From positions 113,508,672-113,572,671 of the forward strand of contig NC_135497.1 in assembly GCF_052857255.1 (NCBI RefSeq): 64,000 bases of DNA, written 5' to 3'. Made by a program: the position numbers and the translations under genes. The notes beneath the pieces were generated by a model that saw only the letters and a list, made by a program, of their open reading frames with translations, did no database searches and was not told the origin of the DNA. The DNA comes from Amblyomma americanum. Lineage: Eukaryota > Arthropoda > Arachnida > Ixodida > Ixodidae. Of this stretch, positions 11,701 through 23,309 are shown in pieces; positions within the stretch are counted from its first letter, which is position 1; each line of letters begins with the position of its first letter.

Positions 11701-12044
11701 TGGAAGGCTACGTAGATGACACCACGAATCGTCGCTGCTGAAATAATGCTTTGATGTTCACAATTCTGCTACATCTCAACCTTTTTCACGCTCTGAAGAC
11801 ATAGCCCTTCGCCAGTTTGATAATTTGAACTCAGGAATTCCTCTGTCCCTATTTCTTCATGTCCTATCAAGGTATGCGCTGCAGCAAAGTTAACCGTATG
11901 CATGGTGCTTAGAACGCGTTATACACTTTAAGGCACGAGCGCGGAACAGATTACATTGAGACACAGAGCACGAAAATTCAACTGTTTATGAAGTCACGAA
12001 GGTTTTTCATTTTTATACCGAGAAGGACACAATGCCTCGGGGTG
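8713..12044. other. no gene recognised; G17 tract
   Basis: A run of 17 G at 8998-9014 is the only striking element. The ORFs in this stretch are short and featureless. Scattered A/T homopolymers and unassigned sequence make up the rest. Confidence 0.35.
8998..9014. repeat. G17 homopolymer
   Basis: Uninterrupted run of 17 G on the plus strand. Confidence 0.95.
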
Positions 12045-12205
12045 AGAACCAAAGCTGTGAAGCTTCGTGTCTTTGTTTTTGTTTTTGTTTTGTCTTTGTT
12101 TTGTCTTCATAGCTCTCGGTTAGAACCAAAGCTGTGAGGCTTCGCTTTGTTTTTGTTTTGTCTTGTCTTCGCAGCTTCGGTTTGAACCGCGAGGCGCGTG
12201 TCTCT
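12045..12205. repeat. imperfect tandem repeat, period about 77 bp
   Basis: The unit AGAACCAAAGCTGTGA(A/G)GCTTCG followed by TTTGTTTTTG-rich sequence and CTTC(A/G)(T/C)AGC starts at 12045 and again at 12122. A third partial unit begins near 12183 (GAACCGCGAGGC). Unit length differs through the TTTTG-rich part, which suggests slippage. A minisatellite with no evident function. Confidence 0.7.
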
Positions 12206-13189
12206 CTATCAAAATGAAAAAAAAAAAACTTTGTGAATTCGCATTTTTTTTTTGTAAGTTCGCGCTTTGTGTTTCAATGTCATTTTTTCCGTTTCCGTGC
12301 CGCAAATTGTATAGCTCGTTGTAAACTCGATAATTAGGTGCCGATGCACAGAAGTAACCGTCGACCTCTGGCATGTTACAATATAGCTTTCTGTCCAGCT
12401 TTAAAATCCACCAATTTATCTTATTAAAGATCACACAGAACATTCGCTAACTAGCTTAAATTTAAAAGTACGAACTCGGCGAAGGCAATTTCTTGCCGTT
12501 CCAGCAAGAGTGTACCTTTAAAGCAGCAGGCTGCCTCTGTAAAGGCTGCGGAAAGAGCGCCAAAATGAGGTCATTCAAAAGTGCGACCTGGAATCGGACT
12601 GTCCGAAGCGTCCCGCCGACAACTAAGGCCTACAAAGTCATCCGCGGTTGTTAAACAATAGTAGGTTTTGAGGGGGAAAAAAACTGAGCCGCTCCCAGCT
12701 CAGAAGTAAAACTGTCCAGCAGCGTTTTCTATATCTCGTTTCAGTCGTGCTTGTCTGATACAAGTCCTTTTCAGACAGGTATTTTTCCCGGAAGTACGAA
12801 TGCTTAAGGAGTGCCGCACATCATCGGCACAAATATGCGTGTCACTCCGTATGAATGAAATGATGGAGGTACAAAACTCGCAAACTGGCTTTTTTTCCAA
12901 ATGGAAACCGATGACCAACAAGTCAGAGAGCTTTCAGCAATATTTGCGCGCTCGTTTCAGCGCAGCATTTGCAACTGTCGTCAGAGCTTGCACTCCCTGT
13001 TGGACAAAAAGCTGCCCGAGTTGGTTACAACTCATGCTGCAACAGCGCCAAAGACAGAGACCAACAACGAGGCAATACAAACACGACAGTGCAGTATTTG
13101 TCTTGTCTCGTTCTTTGTATCCGTCTTTGACGCTGCTTTCAGTACGAATTGCTCCCTGCTGCCCGCATCACAAAGCTAGGAGCGAATCA
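12206..13189. other. no gene recognised; sequence 5' of the LRR exon
   Basis: Upstream of the CpG-rich block. Short overlapping ORFs show no known domain. It may hold 5' regulatory sequence or non-coding exons of the LRR gene, but I can point to no specific site. Confidence 0.35.
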
Positions 13190-13399
13190 GTTGGAGTGCG
13201 CCGCTGCGCTTGAGAAGTTTTCCCGGGCGGGAGAGGAGGGTTCGCGCCTCCACCGACCCGGGTTAGCACGCGGAAGAAGAGGTGCGGGCCCGGAGCAGGC
13301 CACTTGTTGCGAGCGCGGTGGGCGAGCGCGGCGCTGCGATCGGCGCTTCTATAGGGCTGCGGTTCCGCTCCGAGGCTCAGAGCGACGGCCCAGCTCGCG
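13190..13399 (+). promoter_or_regulatory. CpG-rich promoter / 5' UTR region of the LRR gene
   Basis: Base composition changes sharply to GC- and CpG-rich at about 13,190 and stays so until about 13,620, unlike the rest of the window. The block ends at the exon's ATG. No clear TATA box is visible (TATAGGG at about 13,350 is weak), so a CpG-type promoter plus 5' UTR is the best reading. The exact start site cannot be set from sequence. Confidence 0.5.
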
Positions 13400-13626
13400 A
13401 TGGAGGGGCGGCGAGCGACCAGGCTGCTTGCGCTCTTGGTGCTGGTGGTGCTTGCGTCAGCGGTGGGTGGCCCGTTGAGCGCGGCCGGGACGCAGCTGCC
13501 GGTGCCCTTCACCGAGACGGCGGCCGCCGAAGGCTGCCGCTGCTGGGCCCAGGGGACCGAGTGCCGCTGCTTCGGTGACAGCGTGCGCGAGGTGCCCGCC
13601 CAGCTGACTGACCGCGTCGAGAAGCT
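13400..13626 (+). CDS. first coding exon of a secreted or membrane LRR protein (LGR-like?)
   Basis: The ATG has G at -3 and G at +4. Residues 1-30 are a clear signal peptide: a basic start (MEGRRATR), a Leu/Val-rich core and a small-residue end. Residues 46-57 hold four cysteines as CxC-x6-CxC, followed by GDSVREVPAQLTDRVEKL, the ending of an LRRNT cap leading into the first repeat. The frame meets GTGAGT at 13,627 after two bases of a Leu codon. Exons that break at this Leu in phase 2 are usual in LRR genes built one repeat per exon, including glycoprotein-hormone receptors (LGRs), whose first exon also carries signal peptide plus LRRNT. The product should enter the secretory pathway. LRR identity is fairly secure; the LGR assignment is tentative because no other exon is seen. 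It is the only convincing host coding sequence in the window. Confidence 0.7.
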
Positions 13627-16600
13627 GTGAGTGCCGAGCGGGGGCGTACCCGCGCATACTGTCGCAACTTGCGATATGCAGCTGCCTGCCGCAGCATTCA
13701 ATGTGCCTCGCTGGAACGACTGCCTTCGCAAAAGCGCTCCAGCGGGGCGCGCGAATCCCGTTCGGGACCCGTCCGAGAATCGGTCGCGGTTCTTTGTCCT
13801 AGCCGCGAGAAAATGAGAGAGAGAGACGATAATGCAGGCTACTTCGACAATCGCTGTTTTTGGAGGCGTCCGAATAATACCATGACAAACTTCCACGTTG
13901 TAGAGAGCGAAATGAGCAGCTGCTCGAAAAGAAATAGAAGGTGGTTTATAAGGTTGGTCTTTTGTTTCGCTCTGATTTCCGGCCACTGCAGCGATGCGTC
14001 ATTCAACATCAGCGAAAAAGACAGAAAAGAAAGGAAACGTTAGTATGCCAGGGAGGTCGTCGTTGTGTGCTGACGATACTGAAATGAGCTGGGGTGGTGC
14101 GAGGAAGGCTAGCGAACAATACGCAGCTCCAGTATTATTTCCTTTTCTCTCAAGCAGAGTGATGTACCATTATCGCTGCTATAAACTCGGCTAACGGCTG
14201 TGTGTGGTGGCTTATGTCGAATAATAGAGAACGATATGCTAGAAAAGTTGTGAACGTAACCTAACAAAAACTAAAAGAAAGAAAAAACGTCTCGCAACGT
14301 GTACGACACAAAATAAAAAAAAAGGATTATAGTTCAGAACTGAAACTACGTGTGAGAAAATTAGGTATCAGGGAGAAACATAAAAAAATTTCTGAGTATG
14401 CTGCTTTTTAATGCAGAAAGGCGAAAAATGGGCTTTTTTATTACCTATGTAACCTGGGCAGCAGTGGCATTCACTTCAGAAACTACAAGCGCGAAAAGAG
14501 CCCGAAGGAAGAAGTACAAATGCCTCGAGTGTAACGACTGTCGCGCCCATCCATGCTCACCTCAGATAACAAGCCTTTAAGAGCTAAATTTCTATTTTAT
14601 TCATCCATTTTTTTATTCGTCCATTACGTAAAAAATTTAAACAAGCGCTGCAAAAAAGCCCAATTTGAGAAGAAACGGGCTGTTCTCAGCTGGTACCAGA
14701 GCAAAAAAAAAAAAAAACTTTGTTGTATGCCGGTTAACTCCTGGAACTAAGTTCAGGGCAGAGTATACGTCCTTTAGCTGCTTCTACACTGAGTTGATGT
14801 TTGTACAACAGAGAGATTCGTATTAGCAACAAACAAGAGTCTTTTCTTCTACGTAGCTTATCTGGTGTTTAGCTCTTTAAGCGCGCACAAAGCACTCAAC
14901 AGTGCAGAGCTTCGGAGATTAAAGGAGATGCGCTCTAACAAATTATATCGCACGATTGTGGACAGCAAACCGTTCGCGCCCTTTTCGTAGCAGAGAAAAT
15001 CTCACTTTGTTTTTCTTCCCGGGCGGCTTACTGACTTGGATTTTGCTAAAGTTCAGCTGCCTTCCTTTGTTTATTTCTTTTAGGCAGAAACGGCGGGCGT
15101 CGGGCGTGGTACAGCGGAGCAATTTCTGTTTCCATTTCATTATTGGCATCCGCCGCATCGTCGAATTGTCTATCGTGGCGACAGGGCAGCGAGAGGAGGA
15201 AGGGGGGGGGGGGGGGATTAGTGGCAATTATAAAACTGCGCATAGAATGCAGTATGATAAGACACACATTGTGCGCAGAATCTATGAACCGACTAGCCCA
15301 ACATCATGTCTTACTTCAGAGCAGTGTCGCTTGAATCTGTGCCCGATGGACAAGAAAGATCAAAATGAAATAGAATCAGAATGAAACTGTTTAATTTTCC
15401 TGACATTGATATCAATTCCTCTGGCACTCCCCGTTGTTATTGCTGCAGTACCCTTCCATATGTTTGCCCATCCGTAATGTTGTCGCTCATCTGTTTTTTG
15501 CTTTTTACGTGATGAGCCTAATACCAGCAAATTTTTAGCTGTATCATTCATCGGACAGGCGTGAAGTCTCTTCCTGCGATCGATTCATGACTGTTTTAAA
15601 TAACTAAGAACAATAAGTTATTGTAGCCACTGAAACTAATATATTACACTAGAACGAACACAAATTGTGCATTTAAAAGAGTAATAAGGCAACAGAAATA
15701 CCTAATACAAACTTTAACGCAGTACACGTGCATAAAAATTTTGCCTGCCGAGAGTTTATTCGATCAATATAATAATATGCTCGTTCCGCTATATGGTATA
15801 AATCGATTCAAACCACTAGATCGTTGTTAGAAAGTCTTTTTTTAAAAAAGAAGGTTAAATATAGCTTTCACTCTTGTAGCTTGAGCATATCACCGAGAGT
15901 CATGTTGCAAACAGCTCACGGAAAGCTCGGAGCACCAAATCTTGATAGGTTAAGACTGATACACTTATTTTATCGTTAAGAGTTTAGAATGGTTAAATGA
16001 ATGCTCCTTGATGCTGCTAAGGGCGTCTTTATGCATTCTTACTAACGAAAGAAAATGGCATAGTTTTCGAGCATAACAAATGTGTTTGAACGCTTTGCAC
16101 ACCGAGGCATCTTTGAATGAGATTCCATATCAGTTAAATGGCTGGTTACGCGAACATAGACTTTTTTTTATACGAGTACTTGAACTTTCAACCGTAAATT
16201 GTCACTCACCGCTTCGTTTAACAGTGCAGGGTACATTTCGGTTTCATGTTGCATAAGATGATCAAAGTGTCCGTGACCTCATTTTATCTTGCTGTCTCGC
16301 ACTTTGGGTCACTTTTTCCTTTCGAATTCTTGCTGCCTTTTTTTTTTCACGCGGTCTTTCTTTCACTTGCCGTATGTTTGTATCCACTGTCCGCACCCAC
16401 TCCTTTTCTAGGGTAGGAAACACGCGCCGGCAACCATTGACAAAAAAAAAACATAAACCTTGGTTACGTCTGCTTTGCTCCGTATCTAGCACAGCACAGG
16501 CGGGTTTCTGCCGATACCGGCAGGCTTTTATTCCCATTCTTTCTTGCGTGCTCAGCGGACTGGTAAACGGACGTCACTTTTTTGTCGATGCCGGTTATTT

Positions 16601-17529
16601 ACTCCATCGATAAATTCCGTGCTTTACCTCAGCTCATCTTCAACATGTTCAACAACTTGCAAGGATAGAGTTTCTACAGCCGGCTTTCATCTCCTGCAGT
16701 ACATTCACATGTCTCTTGGAGCACATGTCGCGGTGTTTTCCCGTGCGCTATTTCGCATGCCACACAAGTCATGTGCACAGCCACACCAAACAACCGTACA
16801 CATTTTGATCGAACTGTGACGAACGCAGTCACCTGCAAATGGCATTGAAGAGCAAAGCTAATATATCTAGGCGCGCCACCGCAATAAATGCGCTTAGAAT
16901 AATGCATTAAGCGCACAATGCATAAAGAGCGCAATGCATCAGCGCTCGTAAATCACGAGGGCATGTGGCGCGCACAGTGTCCGACTGACCCTTCATGCAA
17001 TCTTCATGCAAACTTTAGCCCGAGGCGCACTGAGGGATATGGGATACCGCCTCCCTCAACCCTTCATTTCAGTTCATGAATAAGTAAAAAGGAAACCCAT
17101 CCCAAGGTGGGCACTGAGAAGCGTTTGCTACTAGGCTGCGATTGCGACAGCCAACTTGCAATGGACGGCACTCTCTTCCGCACCCCAGGCACGTATTGGT
17201 CAAAGGGCGCGCGTTTCATTGCTGAACGAGGCCGCTCTACTCCGCCTCTCCGAAACGCCTTCGTGCAGCTACTGGCTCTCTCGCCGCACGCTAAAGAGTC
17301 AAATGCCTCGCAACGTCCACTGCTCTCGGCAGAGAATAGCATGTCGGTGGTTTGAAACATGCCGGCTACAATCTGCGCCCTTCAGCAAGCAGCTTTATAT
17401 CTCTCACATCGACCTCAAAGGCTCAAGAGTGTCACGGCGTTTGCTTTCTTCCTGAATGGAGCAGGCTCCAGTTGCATGCTGAGCAGTCCCGTACCAAAGC
17501 ACTGATGATGATGATCATGATGTAGAACA
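13627..17529 (+). other. probable start of intron 1 of the LRR gene; no exon seen
   Basis: Begins with the donor GTGAGTGCCG. GC content falls to background within a few tens of bases. The stretch has a G15 run at 15,202-15,216 and many A/T homopolymers. I recognise neither a following LRR exon (about 72 bp each, too short to find by eye) nor a transposon. Confidence 0.4.
15202..15216. repeat. G15 homopolymer
   Basis: Uninterrupted run of 15 G, preceded by GAGGAGGAA. Confidence 0.95.
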
Positions 17530-18290
17530 TCTACTTAAGAAGTTTGCCCGTCCGGTGGGCGTCATTGTGGTCGGGCTAGTGGGCTGCGTCCGGGTAGCTG
17601 ACTTCTGGTAATTTGCTGTGGCTGCGACCCTGTGCCTTGGCTCGCGTTTTCCTTCGTACAGTGTGGTAGATGTGGTGCGTATGTCTGGAAATGGGCGTAA
17701 TTTGTAGGTGGTCCTTGTTGACTGGTGAGCGTGCTGGGGGGGGGGGGGGGCTGTGGATTAGCGATAGCCGAGGCATTGCATTACACAGTGTCCAGTGGTG
17801 CTGAGGGTAAGGCACGCTATTTGACTTGCAAGGTGGGCTTGTATTAGTTCCCTAACCGTATTGGCGAGCAGCTTCTTGTAGATGTGGATGGCATTAGGCC
17901 GTGTGCTTGGTTGTAGACTTTAAGAATCAAAATGTCAATCTGCCCTAGTTCTCCAGGCTGTATGAGTTTTTATGGAGTGTAGTATGCGATATGGGTGATG
18001 ACTAGCGCCTTAAACAACCGGATGGTGTCAGTCTCCTTGAATCCCTGATTTATGTTGGACACCCTTGTAATCATCCGGTTGATCTGTGCTGTAGTTTTAT
18101 TGAGAAAGTGCAAGGCGCGGGTAGCGCTTTGCTGTATGTGGAGAGCGAAGCACGTGGGGCCTAGATGGGGCGCTGCGTTCAAAACAGTTTGATGATTGCT
18201 ACCAGGATCTTTTAGCACGCTTACGGAACATAACCACGCTGCTCGTTTTCCGTGATCGTGTCCCCGCTGTGAGCGCACGTCCACTGTAGT
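17530..18290 (-). pseudogene. I-clade LINE fragment: RT thumb up to RNase H linker
   Basis: On the minus strand, broken frames read ALHFLNKTTAQINRMITRVS, then FKETDTIRLFKALVITHIAY at about 17,980-18,090. Next come GQIDILILKVYNQAHGLMPS at about 17,870-17,950 and DHLQITPISRHTHHIYHT at about 17,660-17,710. This is the order seen after the RT palm in I-clade LINEs of ticks: the R(M/I)xRVSxxxxGxKExDxxRL block, an alpha-rich thumb, then the linker before RNase H. A G15 run at 17,736-17,750 falls inside the former coding part. Frameshifts are frequent. It may be kin to the RNase H fragment at 7.7-8.7 kb, but the two do not overlap enough to compare. Confidence 0.7.
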
Positions 18291-21200
18291 GCATACGTCA
18301 CAACATTCGTTCGCTGCTGCTCGATAATTAGCTCCTCTCGGCCCGCGTCTGTGTCTTCAGCGACACTGCAAGGCAGTCGTATATAGTGGGCACTTTATAA
18401 GCGACAATCTTCATATCTCGTGTCGTGCTTCACCTGTGCCTGGTTCCTACACGTTCCTGGTTGCCTATGGCAACCAACGCTGGTGGTTTCCACGCCGGTC
18501 GCCGCGCCTAGTCAAAGTGAACGGAGGAAAAGCCCTCATAACTGACCAGAAGAGTTGGCCGTCCGAAAACAGCTTTGTAAAGGTTAGATGACGACGCTAC
18601 TGTTTCGCTAAACAGTCATGGTTTTCACTCTCACCAGTGAACGCTTCTGTGGCGGATGCTGTTAGCATGTTGCCTCTTGCAAAACGAGTTGTTGTTTCAG
18701 TGGAACGACAGCGCGATAAAAGATTGAACCTACCCCCCCTGTTTTTTCGGCCTGCTTTCTTCAGTGAAAACCACAAGCAGCGCGTCTATTAAAGAAAATT
18801 TGTGCGTTTACACATTTTCCTTGGCAATTACAATATTGAGAATTGTGCTCTACATAGCTCAGCGGGAAAAAGTAAAAATACCTGAGACCCCCTTCTTCCC
18901 GCTCTTTTTTTAGCCCATCATAAACACTGCAAAGCTTACTTTTGGAGAGTTACAAATGATGATTATTAGTCACGCAAAGCAAGGACTGAGTTGTATCGAT
19001 AATTAGTATGCAAAATTTCCGTTCCGTCTTAATGTGAAAGATATAAATGAGCGGCATGCGAGTAAGATTGATCAGAATGGCTGATCGGACTGACTCATCA
19101 TTCTGATTGTGAAAGCGTATATAATTCTCGAAATCGCAACGAAATCAATTTGAAGTTTGCGTCCCTGTGTGTCGCCCTTCATGTCGCCTCTGTTCTATGT
19201 GCGAAAATTTTTCATAGTTCAAAATAGTTATAGAAATGGGCGTAGCCTCACTCTTGCAACGAAACATTACAACGCATGGACCAGCTGCGGAGATATCCAA
19301 TATTATGAACATTGTTATTTTCATAACGCCATCATTATATTGTCTTGTGGTCGTATACTACCCTACACGGGGACCGTCGAGCTTCCAATTCACCCGCTGC
19401 TACGGCGTGCAGTAAATAAAGGCGACTAAAGGGACGCACCCCAAGCAGTTATCCGCCGCACTCTGAACATGAATACGCCTCTATGGGAGTGAAAAGGGAG
19501 TAAACTGTCCTCTCTTTTTACTTCTTTCTGTTCAGAGTGCAGGAGTTTAACACAGTTGGGACAATAGTGGTGCCGAGACACTATTTCATCTAACAATAAG
19601 TTTTCACAATAGCAAAAATCGCTGCTGCTTTGCCGGCACAAAAAGATAGTAAAAATTCTGCTCTTCTTGCTGACGAGGAAGTCACTCGAGCCCTCTGTGT
19701 GTGCCCAGTGATGCTATGCAAGGCGTCCTTTAACTACCGTTTGCTGAACGTGTGTAAAACAAAAAAAGCGCCACTGTTTTTGTCCTTCAACTCAAGACAA
19801 AAGAACCGAGCAGCGTACACTGTGTGGTGTCGCATCTCGTTGAATCGTGCGTACAGATTACACTGGTCCTTTCGACGAGCAGTTAAATAGCTCAGGAGTT
19901 TCCTGCGTAGTAAAGGCAGCATTCAGCAATAAACGCATTAATTAACTCAGGAATGGAAGCACGATGGATTAAATTACTACTCTCTCGCAAGTGTAACAGT
20001 GCGCACGAATTAAGGAAGCGGGATCCGCGGCCTGTCAGCCGCTCCGGAAAAGAACAACGCCTGGATGCGTGCTGGAAAGAGGAGATGATAGCGCCCGCGC
20101 AGAGAAACAGGGGGAAAGAAAAGTGAAAATAAAGGAAAGAAATACTCCTCGCACCATTAGCCACAGCTTAAACTGCGTGGCACTCGAAAGAAGGTAAACA
20201 CTCCACGCGCTACAACTAAACAACAGTTAGACAAAAACGTCGGGGTGCCATTCAAATCCCAGCAAACACGATGGAAACGAAAGGCTGAGGACAAACAATA
20301 ACACGCGTCAACGTCATAACCGGAAGTTTAATGGAGCCGCTTTCAAGAAAGCTGCGAAGGCACTTGCGCCGCTGTTTTGAAAGGAGCGTGCGACGCCGCG
20401 GAAGCTGTGGAGCGAGCGTCCAAGCAGCCGGGTTTTAGTTCGCGGCGCTGCAGGCCCACAGTAACGCAGGAACGCAGCAACGCATCCTTACTGACCGACA
20501 TCCTTTGCGCCGGCCTATCACGACATACGAGGACGACACCGTGCCGGCCATTCACGAATCACTCTCGCGAGTGAGGACTGTCGTGAATTTGGCCCTTGAG
20601 TGGCTGCAATGCGCTACAATGTCACTTTGAGAAAAGAAAAATAGAGCCTTGTGTCTTGTTCACTTCGTCGGCTGTCCTCGATGCCTGCGCTTGTTTCTGC
20701 CAAGGAGCGCAGAGTCAGTGAAATCGCGAGCCTGGCAAAGTCAATGATGGTAGAAATTTGCGCAGAATGTAGTGCCCCTGTCGGGGACAATACGACCGAC
20801 TGGCGGGGCTGGCGCTCGACACTATCTATATACTCACTGATAAGATTAACAATATCCAGGTGATGTACCGAGAAACACTGCATGTAAATGGTTTCTTGTC
20901 GTATGGGGGAATCTTTCTGAGCCAATGATGCTACATTAGGGGAATTTTCCTCTTTTCATATATTTAGAAGAGCAAATTTTTACTAAATTTCACGGAATTA
21001 TAAAAACCGAACTATTCTGTTTTTTCCCCAAATTGCCCGAATTTTTGAGATACTGCGGGAAAAGAGGGACTGAAATAGGGATTTTTGAGCCCAACTGAGA
21101 GAATTTTCGGTTACGTCCTGAAACATCACTGTTCTGACCTGGTGCCACAACCGAATATGTGAAAGGACAATTATATCGCTAAGCAGCAATAATAAAAATT

Positions 21201-21647
21201 TTACTTTCCTGCCACGAGAGCTCGTGACACATCGCGAAAATTTTTCTTTTTCTTGTGCCTGCCCTTGTTAATTACCACTTGTGGCTCAGAAGTTGCAAAA
21301 CCATGGTCGTTGTTCCTTGACTTAAACGCCTTCCGAGCGTCATGCTTGTTTACACCTCCTTTCTTCTCTCTCTTTCGTCAAACAAACGAGGCGCCTTGAT
21401 GGCGAAGACTACGGCCGGGCTTGAAATGCTGCAGCAAAGATATGCGCAACTTTTCTTTTGCTCTCTGTTTAATTCGCGAAAACTCACGAGCGTATTTTTG
21501 CACGCTTGTTTTGTTCATTATGATGCTAACCTGCAACGTAATAAAAAAAATGAGTTTACACTCGTCGGCGTGGCAAAATGCGGCCCTTTAAAGAGGAAGC
21601 TTATTGCTGCAAGTAGTCTGTTTTCTAAACAGCGCTCGCACCACATA
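18291..21647. other. no gene recognised
   Basis: An 11-bp perfect inverted pair GCACTCTGAAC / GTTCAGAGTGC sits at 19,458-19,468 and 19,530-19,540. A minus-strand frame of 71 codons overlaps it and I could not identify it. The rest shows no exon or transposon signature. Confidence 0.35.
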
Positions 21648-21675
21648 GAACGAACGAACGAACGAACGAACGAAC
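21648..21675. repeat. (GAAC)7 microsatellite
   Basis: Seven perfect GAAC units. Confidence 0.95.
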
Positions 21676-22580
21676 ACTAATTCAGAGATTTTCATTGCTT
21701 TTTATATTATGCATGTCCTGCCCGTCGACTGAAAACTGCTGGTTCCCAGTATTTTATTTGCCTTGCGCTTTGCTGTTTTTCTGGTTACAATGGCTTCTCT
21801 GAAGGCTTCGTTCGCTCAAAAAGTAAACATGGGCGAACTAAAGGGGCAGTTGAAAAGCAAAAACAGCCGGCTGTGTTGCCAGCCCATGGACATATACTTC
21901 ACGCGTCGATACGCTGCATGAGTGCACTGCACTAGCTAAATGAGCACTGGTTTCGCGTACCCTACAGCCGCAGCTCAACTTGATTTTGGATGACGCGCCA
22001 GCTGATTTCCCTCACTCACGACAGTCACCCCTCGTTGAACGCGAAGAGCTCGTAGCTAGAGCACAATTTTCTGAAGCAGCATTTTCAACCTATCGGGTAG
22101 CCCGCTTTTAGTTTTTCACCCAAGTCGCCGAATAACAACTCGCTGAGTGCAAGCACTTACAAGAAGATACGATTCTTTACGCTGTACGACGGTGCAGTAA
22201 TTTGACAGGACGCGCGTAGCTCGCAAGCCCTCTTTCAGGGACTCCGGAACTTTTTTTGTGGTGGGGGGAGGCAAGACTTCGAGTTTATTTTGTTATTTAT
22301 TTATTTAATGCTCATTACGTAACGAATTTTATATTTTTATTATTATTATTTATTTTTCAATGTTGAAACGTTGCTGCAAACTGTCACACATTGTGGTGAC
22401 GACACTCCAGCAGTCAGGAAGACAACGAAAAGGCTTCCAGAAGAAGCTGTTTAAGGGGCTGACTCGCGCCCACTAAGAACTGAATGACTCGGCGGCGGCG
22501 ATAGCCACAAACGTGCTCGGCGGACATAGAACTGAATGCCTGTAGTTCTTGGCCGCGCTCAATTTAATTGCAAGGGTGGT
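21676..22580. other. no gene; AT-rich simple sequence
   Basis: TTATTTATT-type sequence at about 22,287-22,350. AGAACTGAATG occurs twice near 22,475-22,540. No coding feature. Confidence 0.4.
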
Positions 22581-22755
22581 CAAACGGGCTAGTTGGTAGT
22601 TCACATTTGGAAAAAAAAAAACAGCGCAGCTTAAGACAAGGACTGAGGAAGATATAACGACACAGCGCTGACTTCAACTAGTTGAAGTTGAAGTCAGCAC
22701 TGTGTCGTTATACCTTCCTCAGTCCTTGTCTTAAGGTGCGCTGTTTTTTTTTTAG
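22581..22755. mobile_element. foldback of Penelope-like terminal sequence
   Basis: The left arm (22,611-22,679) runs from an A-rich run through CAGCGCAGCTTAAGACAAGG to CTGACTTCAACT. The right arm (22,680-22,753) is its reverse complement with three mismatches and a 6-bp insertion, and there is essentially no loop. The preceding GGGCTAGTTGGTAGTTCA and the ACAGCGC...CAGCGCTG layout resemble pseudo-LTRs of tick Penelope-like elements as I remember them. Two termini lie head to head with no coding part between. Confidence 0.65.
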
Positions 22756-23229
22756 ATCTCAATTTAAAGCTGGCAAGGAACCTTTTAGATAAAGAACCAA
22801 AAGAAACTACAAAAATCTGGAAAATTGTGGAAGCATTTGCACGTGGCCACGATCAATGGAGCTAAGTCTGGACAATGATAAAGCCGCGGGCCGGCGGTTT
22901 TGATTGCGAACGAACAAACGGTGCAAAAGGTTCACGGCAATATAAAACGAATTGAAATGGAAAGCTCTACACACGAGGAGTGATCAATTTCATTAAAAAG
23001 TTTGTGCATAGTTTTTTTTTTAATTCCGCTAATCATGATCATGTACACGGGTCAGACAGTCGACTTCTGTTGGGACATGACTGGTTATACAAAATGCTTT
23101 GCATCTGGCTACAAAGCCAAGTAGCACAGCCCCACTGTGATTTTCATTATAGGAGTCCTAGAACTGAAATGCTTCAATTGTCAGAACTCCGATCCAAGTG
23201 CAAGCAGTTAGAGACTTGGAGCGGGAAGA

Positions 23230-23309
23230 GGGGGGGGGGGGGGGGGGGCGCTGCCCCCTCTGGAAAATTGTTGGGGGAACGACGGCCCCCGTTACCCCCC
23301 CCCCCCCCC
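23230..23309. repeat. G19 and C15 runs 46 bp apart
   Basis: G19 at 23,230-23,248 faces C15 at 23,295-23,309, so the two can pair as a G:C hairpin around a 46-nt loop. Confidence 0.9.

Noticed and set aside
13168..13986. Minus-strand ORF of 272 codons, the longest in the window
   Set aside because: It is antisense to the GC-rich LRR exon, where stop codons are rare; its product is low-complexity Arg/Ala/Ser/Pro and shows no domain.
19426..19641. Minus-strand Cys-containing ORF as a zinc-finger exon
   Set aside because: Cys spacing (CYCEN...CPNC) lacks the matching His pair, and the frame sits on a short inverted repeat.
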